Part shown: positions 27,063 to 62,174 of the stretch, piece after piece | How positions within the stretch are numbered: position 1 is the stretch's first letter | Layout: every line of letters starts with the position of its first letter | Assembly (NCBI RefSeq): GCF_964340395.1 | Contig: NC_135557.1 | Coordinates: forward strand, 19,498,725 to 19,562,724 | Length of the DNA: 64,000 nucleotides | DNA from: Glandiceps talaboti | Taxonomy: Eukaryota; Hemichordata; Enteropneusta; Spengelidae | Direction of reading: 5' to 3' | Made by a program: the position numbers and the translations under genes | The notes under the pieces: generated by a model | The model's input: only the letters and a program-made list of their open reading frames with translations | What the model was told of the DNA's origin: nothing | Databases searched by the model: none

Positions 27063-28987
27063 TAATGTAAAAGTTAAGCTTACAATAACCGAAAAACGCC
27101 CAAAGTTATATCTTTGTGTTACAACGTAAACTCTAAATAACGTTCATACGTAGCTGTAAATGTACCACCGTCTACCTGTAAACGTTGCTGTACCGCTATC
27201 ATTTGCCCTAAGGACGTGTTTTATTAGCTACAGCGGGTTGCTGAAACTATTTAGCGCTTTTACAATAACCAATTATATTACAGCCACTATTGTTGACTTT
27301 GTAGCAAAGAAATAAAAAAATGAAACTGTAAAACTCTATTCTGACGTTTTTATTGGATTTCTTTTCCAACACTTGTCTATGTCCGGTGTCACCATGTAAC
27401 GGTCCATACTTCATCGAAGGGTACAGTTACCATGACTCTGTCTATTATCCCACGACGTGTGGTTTCTAACTCAGTTTTGTCTTAAACCCGTGTCCATTAT
27501 TTGTTAAATACCAGTGCTTTTTATGCCTGGTTAGAGCCTATTACATGTTAGTAATAGATCTCACCAGTTGCTCTTTTCAATTTTATAGTCACTGAAGTCA
27601 ATTTGAACCAATCACAAAACAAACCAAGGTCAATTGAAACCAAGTAGATATTTACTGGTTGCTGCAAGCTAGTTTGAGCGTTCTTTAAAAAAAATATTTG
27701 GAACAAATCGCCGAACTCTTTCCCATATACCAAACTTCCATATACCTCTAATAGCAACAACATGAGATAAGATGCACAATAAATATATATCTGATATCTA
27801 AACATGCACTGGCTGTAACTGGGGCATTTCTTTAATCAGATAACCACCAACACTATATTCAATGAAAATTGTTAAAATACCAATAATTAGACATTGTATA
27901 TGTAAATTAGAGGTCAATTTTATCCATAATTAGTACAGTAACAGAGGAAATCGTGTTTTAGGGCGAGGAACCAAAAAATCAATTCGATTGGATATGTTGG
28001 ATCATACTTTATGTATGCGGGTCGTGTTCTCTCTTTTTCACGAAGTAACAACAAACGTGGCTTCATAGTGGTTAGAGTCGTTGGGGCAGAATCCTTACAA
28101 TGCTGTTTTTATCTCAACCTTCGTTTCTAAGTGCTTAACGCCCACTCTGATTGGCTAATGCCCTTTCTAGTAACTGACACAAACCTTTGATAAATAGATG
28201 ACATTCTTGCTGGTTGCCAGAGTAACGACATTACTGATTACATTTGGACAAGGCGACATGCCGATGCGGTGACAAGCGCCATCATCGGTCAAGTGAAGAC
28301 AATCGTTTGTTTGTGAATTTGAGGTCTAGCTGTATTCTCCAATACTCATTGCTGTTGAGTTGTAATCTGATTCACGAAGGCGTGCCTGGGACCCCACACT
28401 TCGATATTCTAGTCAGTCTCTAAGGATGCCCAAAAAAGCTATTTTTCTGAGCAGAAATTTACATTATTAACAAAATACCTCTTTCTCCAAGTGAACGTGG
28501 AAGTATAGGCTGTTTGCTGTGCTGTCGACATACATCGATTGTTTAATTAATAGCTGGTTGTACCTCCCAGTGTTGCTAAATTTTTCAAATAATTTTGGTA
28601 GCCACATCCTCCAAAAATCGTTAACCAGAACCCCTAGAGTTAAATTTACATAAACATATGTAAATAACATGTAAATTAACATCAATTTTTGCCTCACATA
28701 GAGTAATGTGTGTATATTTACATACTGATTCACAGTCAAACTAGTTGTCATGGTAGAAAGGACAGCACACACTGTGATCGACCAGGCTATCGGTCAAATA
28801 GCAAATACGCCCAGTTCAACATGGTGGATGAAACTCGTGAAATCACAAAAAGAGCAGTTCATTTGGCCATGTCTACCTGACAAATTGTACAGAAACCACA
28901 TAGATGAGACTGGTATTTATTTTGGATTTCAATTTGTGAAACCACTTTTACCATGTTTTCCTAAATTGAAAATAAATGATATAACTT

Positions 28988-29102
28988 ATAGTATTCAATT
29001 TGAACTTTTGTTCCAAACAAAACATGACAATTTACCTGAAATTTTCGACTGCACACTTCAGTCAAGTTGTGTTTGGAACCAAAGTTCAAATTGAATACTA
29101 TG
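28988..29102. repeat. Inverted repeat with 36-bp arms
   Basis: The left arm ATAGTATTCAATTTGAACTT at 28,988 continues to 29,023 and is matched by its complement at 29,067-29,102, with two or so mismatches. The loop is about 43 bp. It lies in the gene-free interval between ovo and the GH9 gene. Confidence 0.6.
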
Positions 29103-29765
29103 GTTTAACACACATATTTGATGATATAACTCATAACTCAATAAATTGCGTTACATTACATAATATGTAAAATGTCTGGTTTTACACATAACGTAACAAG
29201 CTTTATTCGGATACTTGAAATTTATCGAGTTGATCTATGCTGTTTCACTATTTTTTCAAGTTGGAAAACATAGTTGAGTAAAACTGTTATTTTATAAAAT
29301 AAATTTTCAAAATATGTACCGATTTGTCATACATATATAGCAACTCTTTTTGTTCGCGTATTACAACATGACTATACATAATCAGGTTGGTGACTTATCA
29401 ATCACTCCCTCTCCAAATTTTATTAGCATAAGCAGTGAAATTACAGATTTAAAAAGGTTATAATCCATGGAAGAGTTTGTAGATCTATTTTAATGTCGCG
29501 GGAAAAGTCGCTCTAAGCAAACACGTTCCACAATTAATCAACGCCAAAACAACACTTCGAACATTTAATGCTTACAAAAGTTTAATTCAATATTTTTCGA
29601 TGAGATATGATATAGTAAAAAGGAAGTGTAATGGTAATATAAATGTTCGAAGTGCATGGCGGGAATATAAACGGCCGAGATGCACACTGGGAAGATATAT
29701 GGGAATATAAATCCTCTTAAGTCTTCTTATTTCTGAAGTCTGCCAATCCTGGATCATAAAAGAAT

Positions 29766-29769
29766 GAAA

Positions 29770-29813
<44 letters not shown>

Positions 29814-29853
29814 AAATAAATAAATAAATAAAAAAATAAATAAATAAATAAAT
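29766..29853 (+). repeat. (AAAT)n array
   Basis: Tetranucleotide run just downstream of the GH9-gene stop codon in transcript sense. Confidence 0.9.
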
Positions 29854-30103
29854 ATTGTGTAATTGTTACATCTTCATAATAATGGACCCTACATTTAAGG
29901 AGAAAGTACCTCAGTGCCTCGGGACTAATTTTCTGGAAAAGCAAGTTACTCAAATCTCAGTTCCAAACATTGACATATGATAGACTGTCCTGATCTTGTT
30001 TCGAACTATAATAAAATAATTTGGGCGTTCGCCATTTTGGTTCATCATTCAACATTTGGGGGTCACCATTTGGGGGGGGGGTCGATCATGGTTTAGGGGT
30101 TCA

Positions 30104-40893
<10,790 letters not shown>

Positions 40894-40943
40894 CTTGGTC
40901 GATAGCTTCCCGCCAATGGGAACCTTCTATAATCAGTGACTCC

Positions 40944-40952
40944 TATATATTT
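40944..40952 (-). promoter_or_regulatory. Possible TATA box of the CTLD-GH9 gene
   Basis: Read on the minus strand, AAATATATA lies about 55 bp upstream of the ATG at 40893. A start site about 30 bp downstream would leave a very short 5' UTR. This is sequence resemblance only. Confidence 0.4.
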
Positions 40953-41317
40953 GGTCCTCCAGTGCATTGACTTCGAATGACCACCCTTGACAATCACGTG
41001 ATCAAGTCGGGCGGTCAAGCACGCCGCCCAGGGACATATCAACGTCTGCAGTATTAGTCAATGCTTCATAGATTTTCTTATAGTTAATATGCAAATCAAT
41101 TTGACGGGTTGGGTTGTACTAAACATAGGGGCGTGTAGTATTTCTTAGGTTGTTGTTTTTGCTTGTCTAAAGTCTAGATTTGACAACGTTTTGACTTGAA
41201 TATGTTTCCCCTGTATGGAAAGAACACAAGTTATCTCTAGGAAAAAGAGCAATCTCAATAATACGTGTCCCTTTGGTACAGAGGGGAACAGACACCCCCT
41301 CTGTCTGTATGTCACTG

Positions 41318-41349
<32 letters not shown>

Positions 41350-42178
41350 GCTCTGTTTCTCTGCCTCCCTGCCTGTACACGTGACTGAATCAGTCATTTG
41401 ACATTTGCATCACATGATAATATACCAGACAAGATTACTTTAGTCATTTGAGAAGTACCTTTTTTTCTGCCAGGTCATGAATATTAAAATTGTGTGATGA
41501 TAGTAAAAGCTATCTACACAATTGTATTGAATTCACGAAGAACAATTTCCAAATTATTGATCAAATTTCATCAACAACATATTTCATCTTGATAAACGGC
41601 AATTTAATATGGACGGAAATTACTGTCTTTATTAAAGAATTATAATAGCTTGTGGTTAATTTTTGAGCATAAAATAACTAGAATCTGTCGGCTATAGTGT
41701 TCGTTAAAAAAGCCTTGATTGTATAACTTTTAGGGAACGAGTGGAATTTATGGCCGGAGGGGGGGGGGGGAAAGAAAATATGTTGGTCAATTTTTTTTTC
41801 GCAGCTCCCACCCCGGCGATCTCCTAAAAACTGTCATGCCCCTCCCCAATGTACACACGAATTTTAGTAAACCCCCCCCCTTCCCCAGCTACACAGATTT
41901 TTATATATACAATTATACAGTACCCCCTTCCCCAGTCCTTCTCCTGCGTTCAGATTAAGGCATACACGAATTCAATCTCTGGCGGTTACGGGAATTAATA
42001 CATATGTGATTTGTGATTTGTGAATTTTTAAAAATGAAGATTGGAGACATTATAAGCGACCATGCGAAATATTGCCATCTATGACAATCTGGAGACTTTA
42101 ATAGCTTGCATAAAATGACGAAAGGTCATCTGTATTGACAGTGACACCTGTATGTGGGCGCACATCAACACAGTCATT

Positions 42179-42179
<1 letters not shown>

Positions 42180-42217
<38 letters not shown>

Positions 42218-42232
42218 ACACACACACGTCTC

Positions 42233-42320
<88 letters not shown>
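42180..42320 (+). repeat. (CA)n followed by (GA)n
   Basis: Intergenic, between the GH9 and CAP genes. Confidence 0.9.
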
Positions 42321-43149
42321 ATATAAATGAATAACGAATACATAGATAGAAGGGTGTGTTTAAGTACATCGTTTATTACTGACCACGGCCTATAATTACA
42401 AACACTATTACATTCCATTGTGAATGGCAGAATGCGTACAGTGTAAACCGACTTTCACAACTGTTGCTAAAATGAATATTTCATCATTATATATAGTTTA
42501 GCATTGCTATAATTATAACAATTCATCGTCTATAACAGTCTATAGATAAATATATATATAATATAGCTGCTAATGTTTAAACCAACATGGCGGATATTAA
42601 TTCACATATAATTACTTTCTTAATCGTCCTCTCCTTAAACCACTTCTCAATGCAAACATTATTTCAATCATGGCACACTATTAGTCCATATCTAATATGA
42701 TTTACAGTCTGGTCACGGTGTACTTGGGGGCGCTCGACTGGGGGAAATATATCGGGACAGTGTGTGTGTGTGTGTGTTTGTTTTTTTTGTTTGTTTTTTT
42801 TGGGGGGGGGCTTTCAATTAGATTTAAATCATGACTGCAAGGAAGGTATACATACCACGTCACAGACTGATAATAACAATGACGTCACAATAGGCAATTA
42901 TACAATGATTATAATCGTTAGAGAAGTCTATGAATAATAAAGAGTCTATTGTTTTGTAACTTTGTAATGAACACTAACATTTGCTTCAATTTCAGGATTT
43001 AATCAAAATGACTCTATCATATTGTATTTCACCTTTGTGTGATTTTCATCCAAGATTCACTCAAATTCACAGGATAGCTTTTAGAATATCACAAAGTATA
43101 TCGTGCTAACTTGGCCCAGAAACCAACCGTGTCACTTCAAGTGCGTGTG

Positions 43150-43224
43150 TGTGTGTATGTATGTATGTATGTATGTATGTATGTATGTATGTATGTATGT
43201 ATGTATGTATGTATGTATGTATGT
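43150..43224 (+). repeat. (GTAT)n array
   Basis: Intergenic, about 400 bp past the CAP-gene stop codon in transcript sense, ending in a G-run. Confidence 0.9.
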
Positions 43225-43617
43225 GGGGGGGGTGTATGGTCGTGCGTGCGTATATGGGTAGGGGTGATGATCTGCCGTTAGACATTTCAATGGGCTTAAA
43301 AAAAATTAAGTCCCGAATTTTTACTAATCCGTTTGTCGATCTTGAATTTGTTAACATATTACATCATTTGTTTTTGACACACTGAGAGAACTGACAGTGA
43401 AGTGAAACATTACAATTAAAGTACATGTAGCATTTTATACGAAGAAAACAACTCTCAAAAAATCTCTAAAGTTACATATACCTGTAAATAAACCTTGACT
43501 GGTTTTAAATCTATTTTATAGCGCCCCCAGCGGACGAACATGAAAAATCAATAATCTGGCTGTAATTTACAATATAACTGTAAAATCTAGTCGTTGACGT
43601 CCAAGTTGTTGTTAAAT

Positions 43618-53921
<10,304 letters not shown>

Positions 53922-55372
53922 TGTAGTTAGTTGTATAACGCCAAGGGCAGTAGTTTCTACACAAGTGTTTACTTGCCTCTATCTGATCATCTGAGATTGT
54001 ATTTTATATAATCCAGCAACTGCGTAAAACTACACAGGAGGTGTACATATCTATAAGATTGCATAATTAGTTAGACCAAACCAAAAATAACAGGTAGAAA
54101 TAACTACAGAATTGTTGGGCGAAACCAAAACTACTATCATTTCCATTATTAAATATCCACAAAGGACTAAATATGTCTTTGATTTTCAATTATCAATTTT
54201 GTGATCAATTATTTCTTCAGAATTTCTGTGGTTTAACTGCAGTGGATAATATTTCATACCTGAACTTGAACGTGAAATTGAATTGTCCAATCAGAGTTAA
54301 CCACTTCATGCCTCGATATGAATGTCAGTTGGTACTCATAAGGACGCCCCCAATCGACCGCATTGGTTAGGCTTTCCTTGGCAAATACAGATGTGTTTGA
54401 GTATATTACGAAGACAGTTTACATTGGGGAATATAGGGTTAACATTTATCATCACGTGTTCATTATATGGCACATTATATAAATATAACTAATAACTAAA
54501 TATGGACGTATGCGCATGCCTATTATAATTTGCCTAACGTGAGGATGTAACACTATATATAATTATAAGACCTGGAGGAGCAAACATCCAAGTGGATGCG
54601 GAGTATAGTAATCATGATAACACGCCAAGTGAACGTTTCTATGGCGACTTATTGTAATCAGATTCTATCTGATTAAATGGTCACAATTTGGGAGAGTCTT
54701 ATAAAAGTGCAAGTTAGAAAATTTACTATAATGTGTCTATGAATTTATCATTTAGCCATATAAAGAAAGACCCAATGTGTTTATCCGTAGCGGTCGTGCA
54801 TATGTTTCGTTCACTGGTTAAAACCTCTAGGTATATACTCTTCCCATGGGATGGTTTATTTTATCACGAGAGATAGTTTCACGTACTACTGAGAGAGAAC
54901 GGGCATTGGGCAGGCTGTGTTGTCCTGGTTTGATTCTAGACGTATAACACGGACTGTGATGAGTCTCAGCCCGTATATGTGCATACATGGAGCGTAAGAA
55001 TATATGAATAAATATCATCGCAATAAGTCACCTCATACCCAGGACAGCTAAACTGATATATTTATAACCAACGATAATAGAGTGGCACCTATCCAGGCAA
55101 AGAGAGGCGGCTGAGAGAGAGATAATTGAGAATTCTGACGTTTTGACAGTAAAACGAATTGAAGGTACGTATTCATCAACTCGTGTATTTTAAGAGTTTC
55201 ATTCAGATTCTGTTGAAACAAATGGGCATGGTAGGAATTAGACGTGATGTCATATACAGTCAAGTGGACATGCAAGGATGGGTTTTATAGAACAAATTAT
55301 TGCAGTGTCTAAGAGCCAAATATACTTTACTTGTAGATCAGTACAAGCGTGGACGAGGCAGACCAAATCATC
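53922..55372. promoter_or_regulatory. Divergent promoter region between CAP gene and P450 copy A
   Basis: This 1.45-kb interval separates two head-to-head genes and holds no convincing coding exon. The CAP-side TATA is at 54,002. On the P450 side a donor-like AAG/gtacgt at 55,165 and an acceptor-like ttattgcag ending at 55,305 suggest a 141-bp intron in the 5' UTR. Most of the interval is conserved in the downstream duplicate at 60,676-63,118, including an open frame at 54,173-54,370 that I treat as non-coding. Confidence 0.6.
54002..54010 (-). promoter_or_regulatory. TATA box of the CAP gene
   Basis: On the minus strand TATATAAAA lies about 80 bp upstream of the CAP-gene ATG. This implies a start site near 53,975 and a short 5' UTR. 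In the duplicate at about 60,753-60,761 the same site reads TACATAAAA. Confidence 0.55.
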
Positions 55373-57651
55373 ATGCTAGATATAGGATTCGTGTCAGCAC
55401 TTTGTCTCTTTCTACTGGCTGCATTGATAATAATATGCGTCAGATACTACACACCACCATGCAAGAACTTTCCTCCAGGACCATGGGGTGTACCTATCAT
55501 TGGTAGCATTGGCTATCATGTTGGACGTTCGGCTCATAAGGATATGACTAACCTGGCTAAGAAATATGGCAATGTGTACAGTATTAAGCTTGGAAATAGT
55601 GTACTTGTCATCCTAAATGGTATCTCTGCAATCAAGGAGGCTATGATAAAGAGTGGGGATGACTTTGCTGATCGTCCAACGCGTTGGTCCATTGAACAAT
55701 TTAATCCAAAGCATGAAGGTAAGCTTAAATTCTTAAAAATGAGAGATTTAAGATGATAACAAATTATGAGTACTCTCATATAATTGATATCAGGTGTTGT
55801 GATTTAATTATGTGTCATTAATTTTACGAAAACTGTCATACTAACATAAATTTGGTATACTTGTGCAGTACTAACTTGTTTATTTTTATTTACTACATTT
55901 CAATATCAGTATGACTACCTTTGAACCTGTGAAGCTTATGAGGCTGTGAAATGTAACGAAAGGCCAGTGGCTTAGTTTCTGCAAATAAACTTTAATTGAA
56001 AAAAAACAACAATACAAACACATTTTGATTGGTATTTTTGTTTACAATGATGATGCATTCAATATTGTTCTTATAATAATACGTTTAAGGGTATCTAAGG
56101 AAAATGATTGTTTTTTTCTCTTCAGGTATTATAAATGGATATCTGACCGATAGTTTTTTACATTGGCGACGAGTTTTACATACTATTCTTAGGGGATTTG
56201 GTTTCGGACAATCTAGTATGGAAACTATGATAACAAAAGAAGTAGATGTGCTGGTATGGGAGCTAAGGGTAAGTATCTGTATATATTATATAAAGCCCTC
56301 CACTGATTCATGAATCATGTATTCATACATACATACATACATACATACACATACATACATACATACATACGTACATATTACATAAATATATACACACATC
56401 ACACACATACATACATACATACATACATACATACATACATACATACATACATACATACATAACATCATATTTACAAACTTGGTACTAATATAATTGTGCT
56501 ACCGTCTTTTCAGAAATTGGAGGGAAACCCTTGTTGTCTTGGTAACCTTCTCCACGTTAGTGTCGCAAACGTTATTGGTAGCATTGCATTCGGAAGACGT
56601 TTTGAATATGATGATGTACAATTCCAAAGCCTTGTCCATTCCTTTTCAAGATGGGTTGAACTAAATTTGAAAATAGCAGACGCAAATTTCTTTCCTCTCT
56701 TGAGACTATTTAAGGGAAAAGTTATTAAGGAACACAATTATCACTTTGAAAAAGTCCAGTCGTTTTGTAAAACAGAGATCGCAGAACACAAGGCTACCCT
56801 GGAGCCAAGCAATATAAGAGACTTCATCGATGCATATCTGGTTGAGGCACAAACTCAAGACAACGAAAGATTCTCAGAAAGTGAGCTGAAACAGGTCCTA
56901 AGTGAACTGTTTATTGCTGGAACAGAAACTACAGCGATGACTCTGAGATGGGCATTACTGTTTATGATACTCTACCCTGATATACAAGAGAAGGTTTTCA
57001 TAGAAATTAATCAGGTAAGGTATTGTCATAAGCAATTGCATGAGCGAACTTTGTGTGTAAGTTTTCTTATTAGTGTAATTTTCACACATCAATTTAATGT
57101 AATGTAATGTAATGTAATGTAATGTAATGTAATATAATGTAATGTAATGTAATGTAATGTAATAAATATTATAACACAACTGATAACATTATGTTTCATA
57201 TTGTTGATATGTACAGGTAGTTGGAGAAAGTCGTCGTCCTAACTGCAATGATGAAATCAATCTTCCATTCACTAAAGCACTATTGCTGGAAATTCAACGA
57301 GTTGCTTCTGTAGTACCCCTTAGTGTACCACATGCAGCTTTGAAGGATGCCACAATTCAGAATTGTACTATACCGAAGGGAACTATTGTTCTGAATAACC
57401 TATGGTGAGTACCCAACTACTGAACAACTTAAACAATGTATCAGGTAGGTACCGCTTATGGAAATGTACTTATTATGTCCACTGAACAATTGTGCTAAGG
57501 GTACATTCCTCACATTATCACTTCATGAAAAATACTTATCGTGGAAAATAATTCACAGCCAGAGTACATGACATGTGTGTAACAGGTCCTGTGTAGACCA
57601 TGTGACATGATATATGGCATACATACATACATACATACATACATACATACA

Positions 57652-57685
<34 letters not shown>

Positions 57686-57726
57686 CAGATAAATGCGCAG
57701 ACAGACGGATAGACAGTCAACCAACC

Positions 57727-57766
<40 letters not shown>

Positions 57767-57803
57767 GGACGGACGGACGGACGGACGGACGGGCGGACGG
57801 ACG

Positions 57804-57895
<92 letters not shown>

Positions 57896-59331
57896 GTCAG
57901 ATAAAGCTATATAATTACTTTCCCTTGCGTAGCATAATACAGGTGATATAGATGATTGTGAGATATTTTTAAAGTATCATATAAATATCTGTCACTCTTA
58001 CACGTAAAACATATATAATAAAGTAGATTACTCCTAAACACTGCCCTCACAGTTTAGTGTTTTTACTTTTGTAAGCAAGCCGTGACCACAACAAAACGTT
58101 TATCTGCACATATTGACACTCAAGTCGCTAATTAATTCATTACCGCAACTAACGATACTGTAAGTCATATCATTGGATTTATTCACAGGTCAGTGCATCA
58201 TGACCCTGTGGCTTGGCCAGAACCTGACAAGTTTGATCCTTACAGATTTTATGATGACGAAAATAATTCTGTGAAGAAACATGAAAGCTTTCTCCCTTTT
58301 GGTGCTGGTAGGTTACATTGATCTCATATTCTTACTGATTTACATGTCGCCAGTAGTTTGATAAGGAATTTTATATATAGCCACACAATGGTACATGTAC
58401 TGTATACATTGTGACCTTATCTTGTTTATTGAAACCTTAAGCTTCAAAGTGACTTAGTCATTTCTGTCTTCTCTAAAAATATTCTCTTAACATGGATTTA
58501 TTCTAATATCTACTTTAAAAATGATCTATTAAACTGAAATGAACTATTAAAAAACTATGAAAATGTTTGATATTATAACACGTTTTTATACAAACATCAG
58601 TGATTGGTTTAGATTGCATCACGTGTCATAGACTATTATCCCATAGTGACTTCAAGTTTCGTACGGAGAGCAATTTAGTTTTTCCATATTCCCTAAGGTA
58701 CTGTTACAGTTACACTGCAGTTCTACAGGTGATTTACTTTGCTGTAGAAGGAACACGTGCCTCGGAATGTAATGTGTTATAATAAAACACTTATTGCTTG
58801 ACTTTATTAAGGCACTAGTAAATGTCATATTACCCCTGATGTAATTATGTAGCAAATATTTATATCACCTCAGCCGTGGCATATAGTTGCTGCATAACAG
58901 TCCTGGGGGTAATAGCCGTCTACTAGTGCCCTCATAGCCAGGCAATAAATGTTTAATAGACAGTTACTTTAATATGCTAATGCAACTAAATATTCCATAG
59001 AAAGACAAACATGGCAATACCTAACTACTTATTGAATGAATGTATTTTTCAGGCAATTACTCTTTTGGGAAATAATTTACCCGAATCAAATTTAATTGAA
59101 ATAATTTGCTTCATTTAACCATATTTATTTCCCATCTCGCTCACAGGTCGTAGGATGTGTATGGGTGAAAAACTGGCAAAACAAGAACTATTCCTCTATT
59201 TCACATCCATGATACACCAATTCAAATTTGCATTACCAACTGGTGTCAAAAGACCAGATACTGAGGGCACTTTAGGACTCACTCTTGTACCCAAACCTTA
59301 TGATCTTGTCATTAATCCAAGGAAATTTTGA
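55373..59331 (+). CDS. CYP2-clan cytochrome P450, copy A, 6 exons, 493 aa
   Basis: Exons are 55373-55718, 56126-56268, 56514-57014, 57217-57404, 58189-58307 and 59147-59331 (1482 nt, all GT-AG, phases close). The ATG at 55373 gives an N-terminal membrane anchor (MLDIGFVSALCLFLLAALII) followed by the proline-rich hinge FPPGPWG, typical of microsomal P450s. Other landmarks: I-helix AGTETT at 298-303, K-helix EIQR with E355 and R358, PERF-region PDKFDPYRF, and the heme loop FGAGRRMCMG with cysteine ligand C437. The enzyme should be an ER-bound monooxygenase needing NADPH-P450 reductase. It resembles CYP2U/CYP2J-like members of clan 2; substrate unknown. All catalytic residues are intact and the length is normal. 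Confidence 0.95.
56318..56461 (+). repeat. (CATA)n array
   Basis: Located in P450 intron 2. Confidence 0.9.
57097..57166 (+). repeat. (ATGTA)n pentanucleotide array
   Basis: Located in P450 intron 3, a 202-bp intron. Confidence 0.9.
57619..57900 (+). repeat. (CATA)n, (CAGA)n and (CGGA)n compound array
   Basis: Located in P450 intron 4. An inner (GACG)n block at about 57,766-57,808 is flanked by (GACA)n on both sides. Confidence 0.9.
58572..58955. mobile_element. Fold-back (MITE-like) element, copy 2, in P450 intron 5
   Basis: Shares with 46,630-47,015 the landmarks gattggtttaga, catagtgac, gtgttata..aaaacac, ggcactagta, ttgctgcataacag, cctgggggtaata and agccaggcaataaatgt in the same order. 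Its second half folds on itself: ggcactagtaaatg pairs with a complement near 58,917-58,930. Confidence 0.65.
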
Positions 59332-60620
59332 AGACATACGACTTACTAAGAGATACGGCAAAGGGAACCGAGCTTCCAGCTAACTAGGATAGACATAAGC
59401 TTAAATTATTGTTGTGACATGTTAATATAACTGAGATATTGAATGGAGCATCGATTGATAAAGTTTGGCTTAATATTATGAAATATTACTTTTCACCCAA
59501 AAATTTAAACCTCCTGTTTTTGGCATACAGCTGTGTACATCACAACATTATAAATGTATAAATTATAAACCACTAATACAAAAGTAATACTAATTATTAA
59601 AATCGCCTTACACATTTTCATTTGTAGAATTATTAAAATAACGGCAGTAGCAATGATCCTCATCTGGCCAACGTACCACAGAAATAATTCTTTAGATTAG
59701 TTATGGTATTGGTTTTAAAGTGGCCATACGGATGAGGATTGGGTGTATACTTCGTTTCTTTTTTAAATTTTAAAGACTATTTTCTCATGGTTTCCTTCTT
59801 CACAAATTAATGTGAAACAAAACAAGATCCAGCCTGTGTTTGTAACTCAATATATTTCAAAAAGACAAAACTTGTGTAAATGATTTGCTACTCTACTCAT
59901 GCTAAGAAACATTTTACAATATTTATTAATCTTTTTCAATGTCTTTGCAACGTCTCATTGACTTTTCAAGTACGATACCATGATAAAATTGTTTTATAAA
60001 TTTAAAATCCAAAATAAATATTCAACCCTAATTTATATGGCAACTTTAAAAAAATAATAATGATCTATGTATATAATTCATAGTCCAATATAATTATTAC
60101 TAGTCTAACCAAAGAAGTAACTTAAGTAATAACAAAATATTGTCATTATGAATGCGTGAAAAATATTTGCGACTATAAGATTCACTTTTTCTTGTGTTAA
60201 AATTGAAATTGTCAAACTGAAAAAAGGAAGAAGGTAATTGTAAATTGTACTGACTTTTTGACAAAAATATGTTTTGTTCTGTATTGTTTATATTCATAAT
60301 AATCAGATTTGTTTGGAAGTTCAAGTTCAATTTTCTGTTTGTTCTTTCATTATTTTAGGAGATACCTTTGGCTGGGACTTATCACTAGAGATATAACGTT
60401 TAGCATTTGCATATTTTGAATATATATTGGTAACTATGGTTTCATTTTATATTAGTATATAATAGTCATAATAATACGATTAAAAATATGCATCTCACTC
60501 AATAATTGTGAATACATTATATATGCTTACTACCAAGACACATCGAGACAGTTAGTGCTCTTTTTTGTATGATTTGATACATGAATGTATACTTGTATAC
60601 ATGTTTGTTTATGTGCGTGC

Positions 60621-60665
<45 letters not shown>

Positions 60666-60675
60666 CGCGTGTGTA
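59332..60675. other. Interval downstream of P450 copy A
   Basis: AT-rich with no coding exon recognised; presumably holds the 3' UTR of copy A. Confidence 0.5.
60620..60662 (+). repeat. (GT)n array at duplication edge
   Basis: Lies immediately before the left boundary of the promoter/P450 exon 1 duplicate. Confidence 0.85.
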
Positions 60676-62174
60676 GTAGTTAGTTGTATATCGTCAAGGA
60701 CAGTAGTTTCTACACAAGTGTTTGCTTGCCTCTATCTGATCACCTGAGATTGTATTTTATGTAATCCAGCAACTACGTAAAACTGTACACTGCACTGTAG
60801 GTATACACATCTATACGTGTGCATAATTAGTTGGATCAAATTAAAAATAACAGGTAGAAATAACTACAGAATTGTTGGGCGAAACCAAAACTACTATCAT
60901 TTCCATTATTAAATATCCACAGAGGACTAAATATAAGTCTTTGATTTTCAATTATCAATTTTGTGATCAATTATTTCTTCAGAATTTCTGTGTTTTAACT
61001 GCAGCGGATAATATTTCATACATGAACTTGAACGTGAAATTGAATTGTCCAATCAGAGTTAACCACTTCATGCCTCGATATGAATGTCAGTTGGTACTCA
61101 TAAGGACGCCCCCAATCGACCGCATTGGTTAGGCTTTCCTTGGCAAATACAAATGTGTTTGAGTATACTACGAAGACAGTTTACATTGGGGAATATAGGG
61201 TTAACATTTATCATCACGTGTTCATTATATGGCACATATATAAATATAACTAATAACTAAATATGGACGTATGCGCATGCCTATTATAATTTGCCCAACG
61301 TGAGGATGTAACACTATATATAATAATAAGACCTGGAGGAGCGAACATCCAAGCGGATGAGGAGTATAGTAATCATGATAACACGCCAAGTGAACGTTTC
61401 TATGGCGACTTATTGTAATCAGATTCTATCTGATTAGATTGTCAAAATTTGGGAGGGTCTTATAAAAGTGTTAGAAAGGTTGCCACAATGTGTCTTTGAA
61501 TGTATCACTTAGCCATATAAAAATATTCAACGTGTTTATCGATAGCGGTCTTGAACATGTTTCGTTCACTGGTTAAAACCTCTTGGTATACTATTCCCAG
61601 GGGATGGTTTAATTCATCACGAGAGATAGTTACAGGTTCTACTGAGAGAGGACGTGCATTGGGCAGGCTGTGTTGTCCTAGTTTGATTCTAGACGTATAA
61701 CACGGACTGTGATGAGTCTCAGACCATATATGTGCATGCATGGACCATAAAAAAAATATTTATAAATATCATCGCAATAACATGTCACATCATATCCCGG
61801 ACAGCTAAATTAAGATATTTATAACCAACGATAACTGAGTGGCACCTATCCAGGCCAAAGTTTCATCAAACATACTGCGGCTGAGGGAGAGACCATTAAG
61901 AATTCTTACGTTTTGGCAGTAAAACGAATTTAAGGTACGTATTCATCAACTCGTGTATTTTAAGAGTTTCATTCAGATTCTGTTGAAACAAATGGGCATG
62001 GATGGTAGGAATTAGACGTGATGTCATATACAGTCAAGTGGACATGCAAGGATGGGTTTTATAGAACAAAATTTTTACTATGTCATTTTTCTAGAAACAT
62101 TGGGTTAATATGAATCATAAACATGTCAACGCCCTTATAATAGTCACTGTATAGTTATACACTCTGGGTTTGAC

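Larger units (their letters stand above)
24051..30103. other. Interval between ovo and the GH9 gene
   Basis: Holds the GACA satellite, one hairpin and an (AAAT)n tract. The part just above 24,050 should include ovo upstream control sequence. No coding exon recognised. Confidence 0.6.
40894..43617. other. Interval between the GH9 and CAP genes
   Basis: Contains poly-G and poly-C runs near 41,760 and 41,873, (CA)n/(GA)n and (GTAT)n arrays, and no coding exon that I recognise. Confidence 0.6.

Noticed and set aside
28055-28140. tRNA-like A-box (catagtggttagag)
   Set aside because: No convincing B-box at a suitable distance.
28467-28772. 101-codon minus-strand frame
   Set aside because: No recognised domain, biased AT-rich composition and no splice partners; treated as chance.
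28750-29094. 114-codon plus-strand frame
   Set aside because: Its second half is an inverted repeat arm; no recognisable motif, no splice support.
54173-54370. Open frame conserved in the duplicate at 60,872-61,132
   Set aside because: Conservation is explained by recent duplication of the whole promoter block; the upstream part of the frame differs between copies and no motif is seen.
55349-55372. Upstream in-frame extension of the P450
   Set aside because: It begins at GTG, not ATG; copy B lacks it, and the ATG at 55373 gives a standard membrane anchor.
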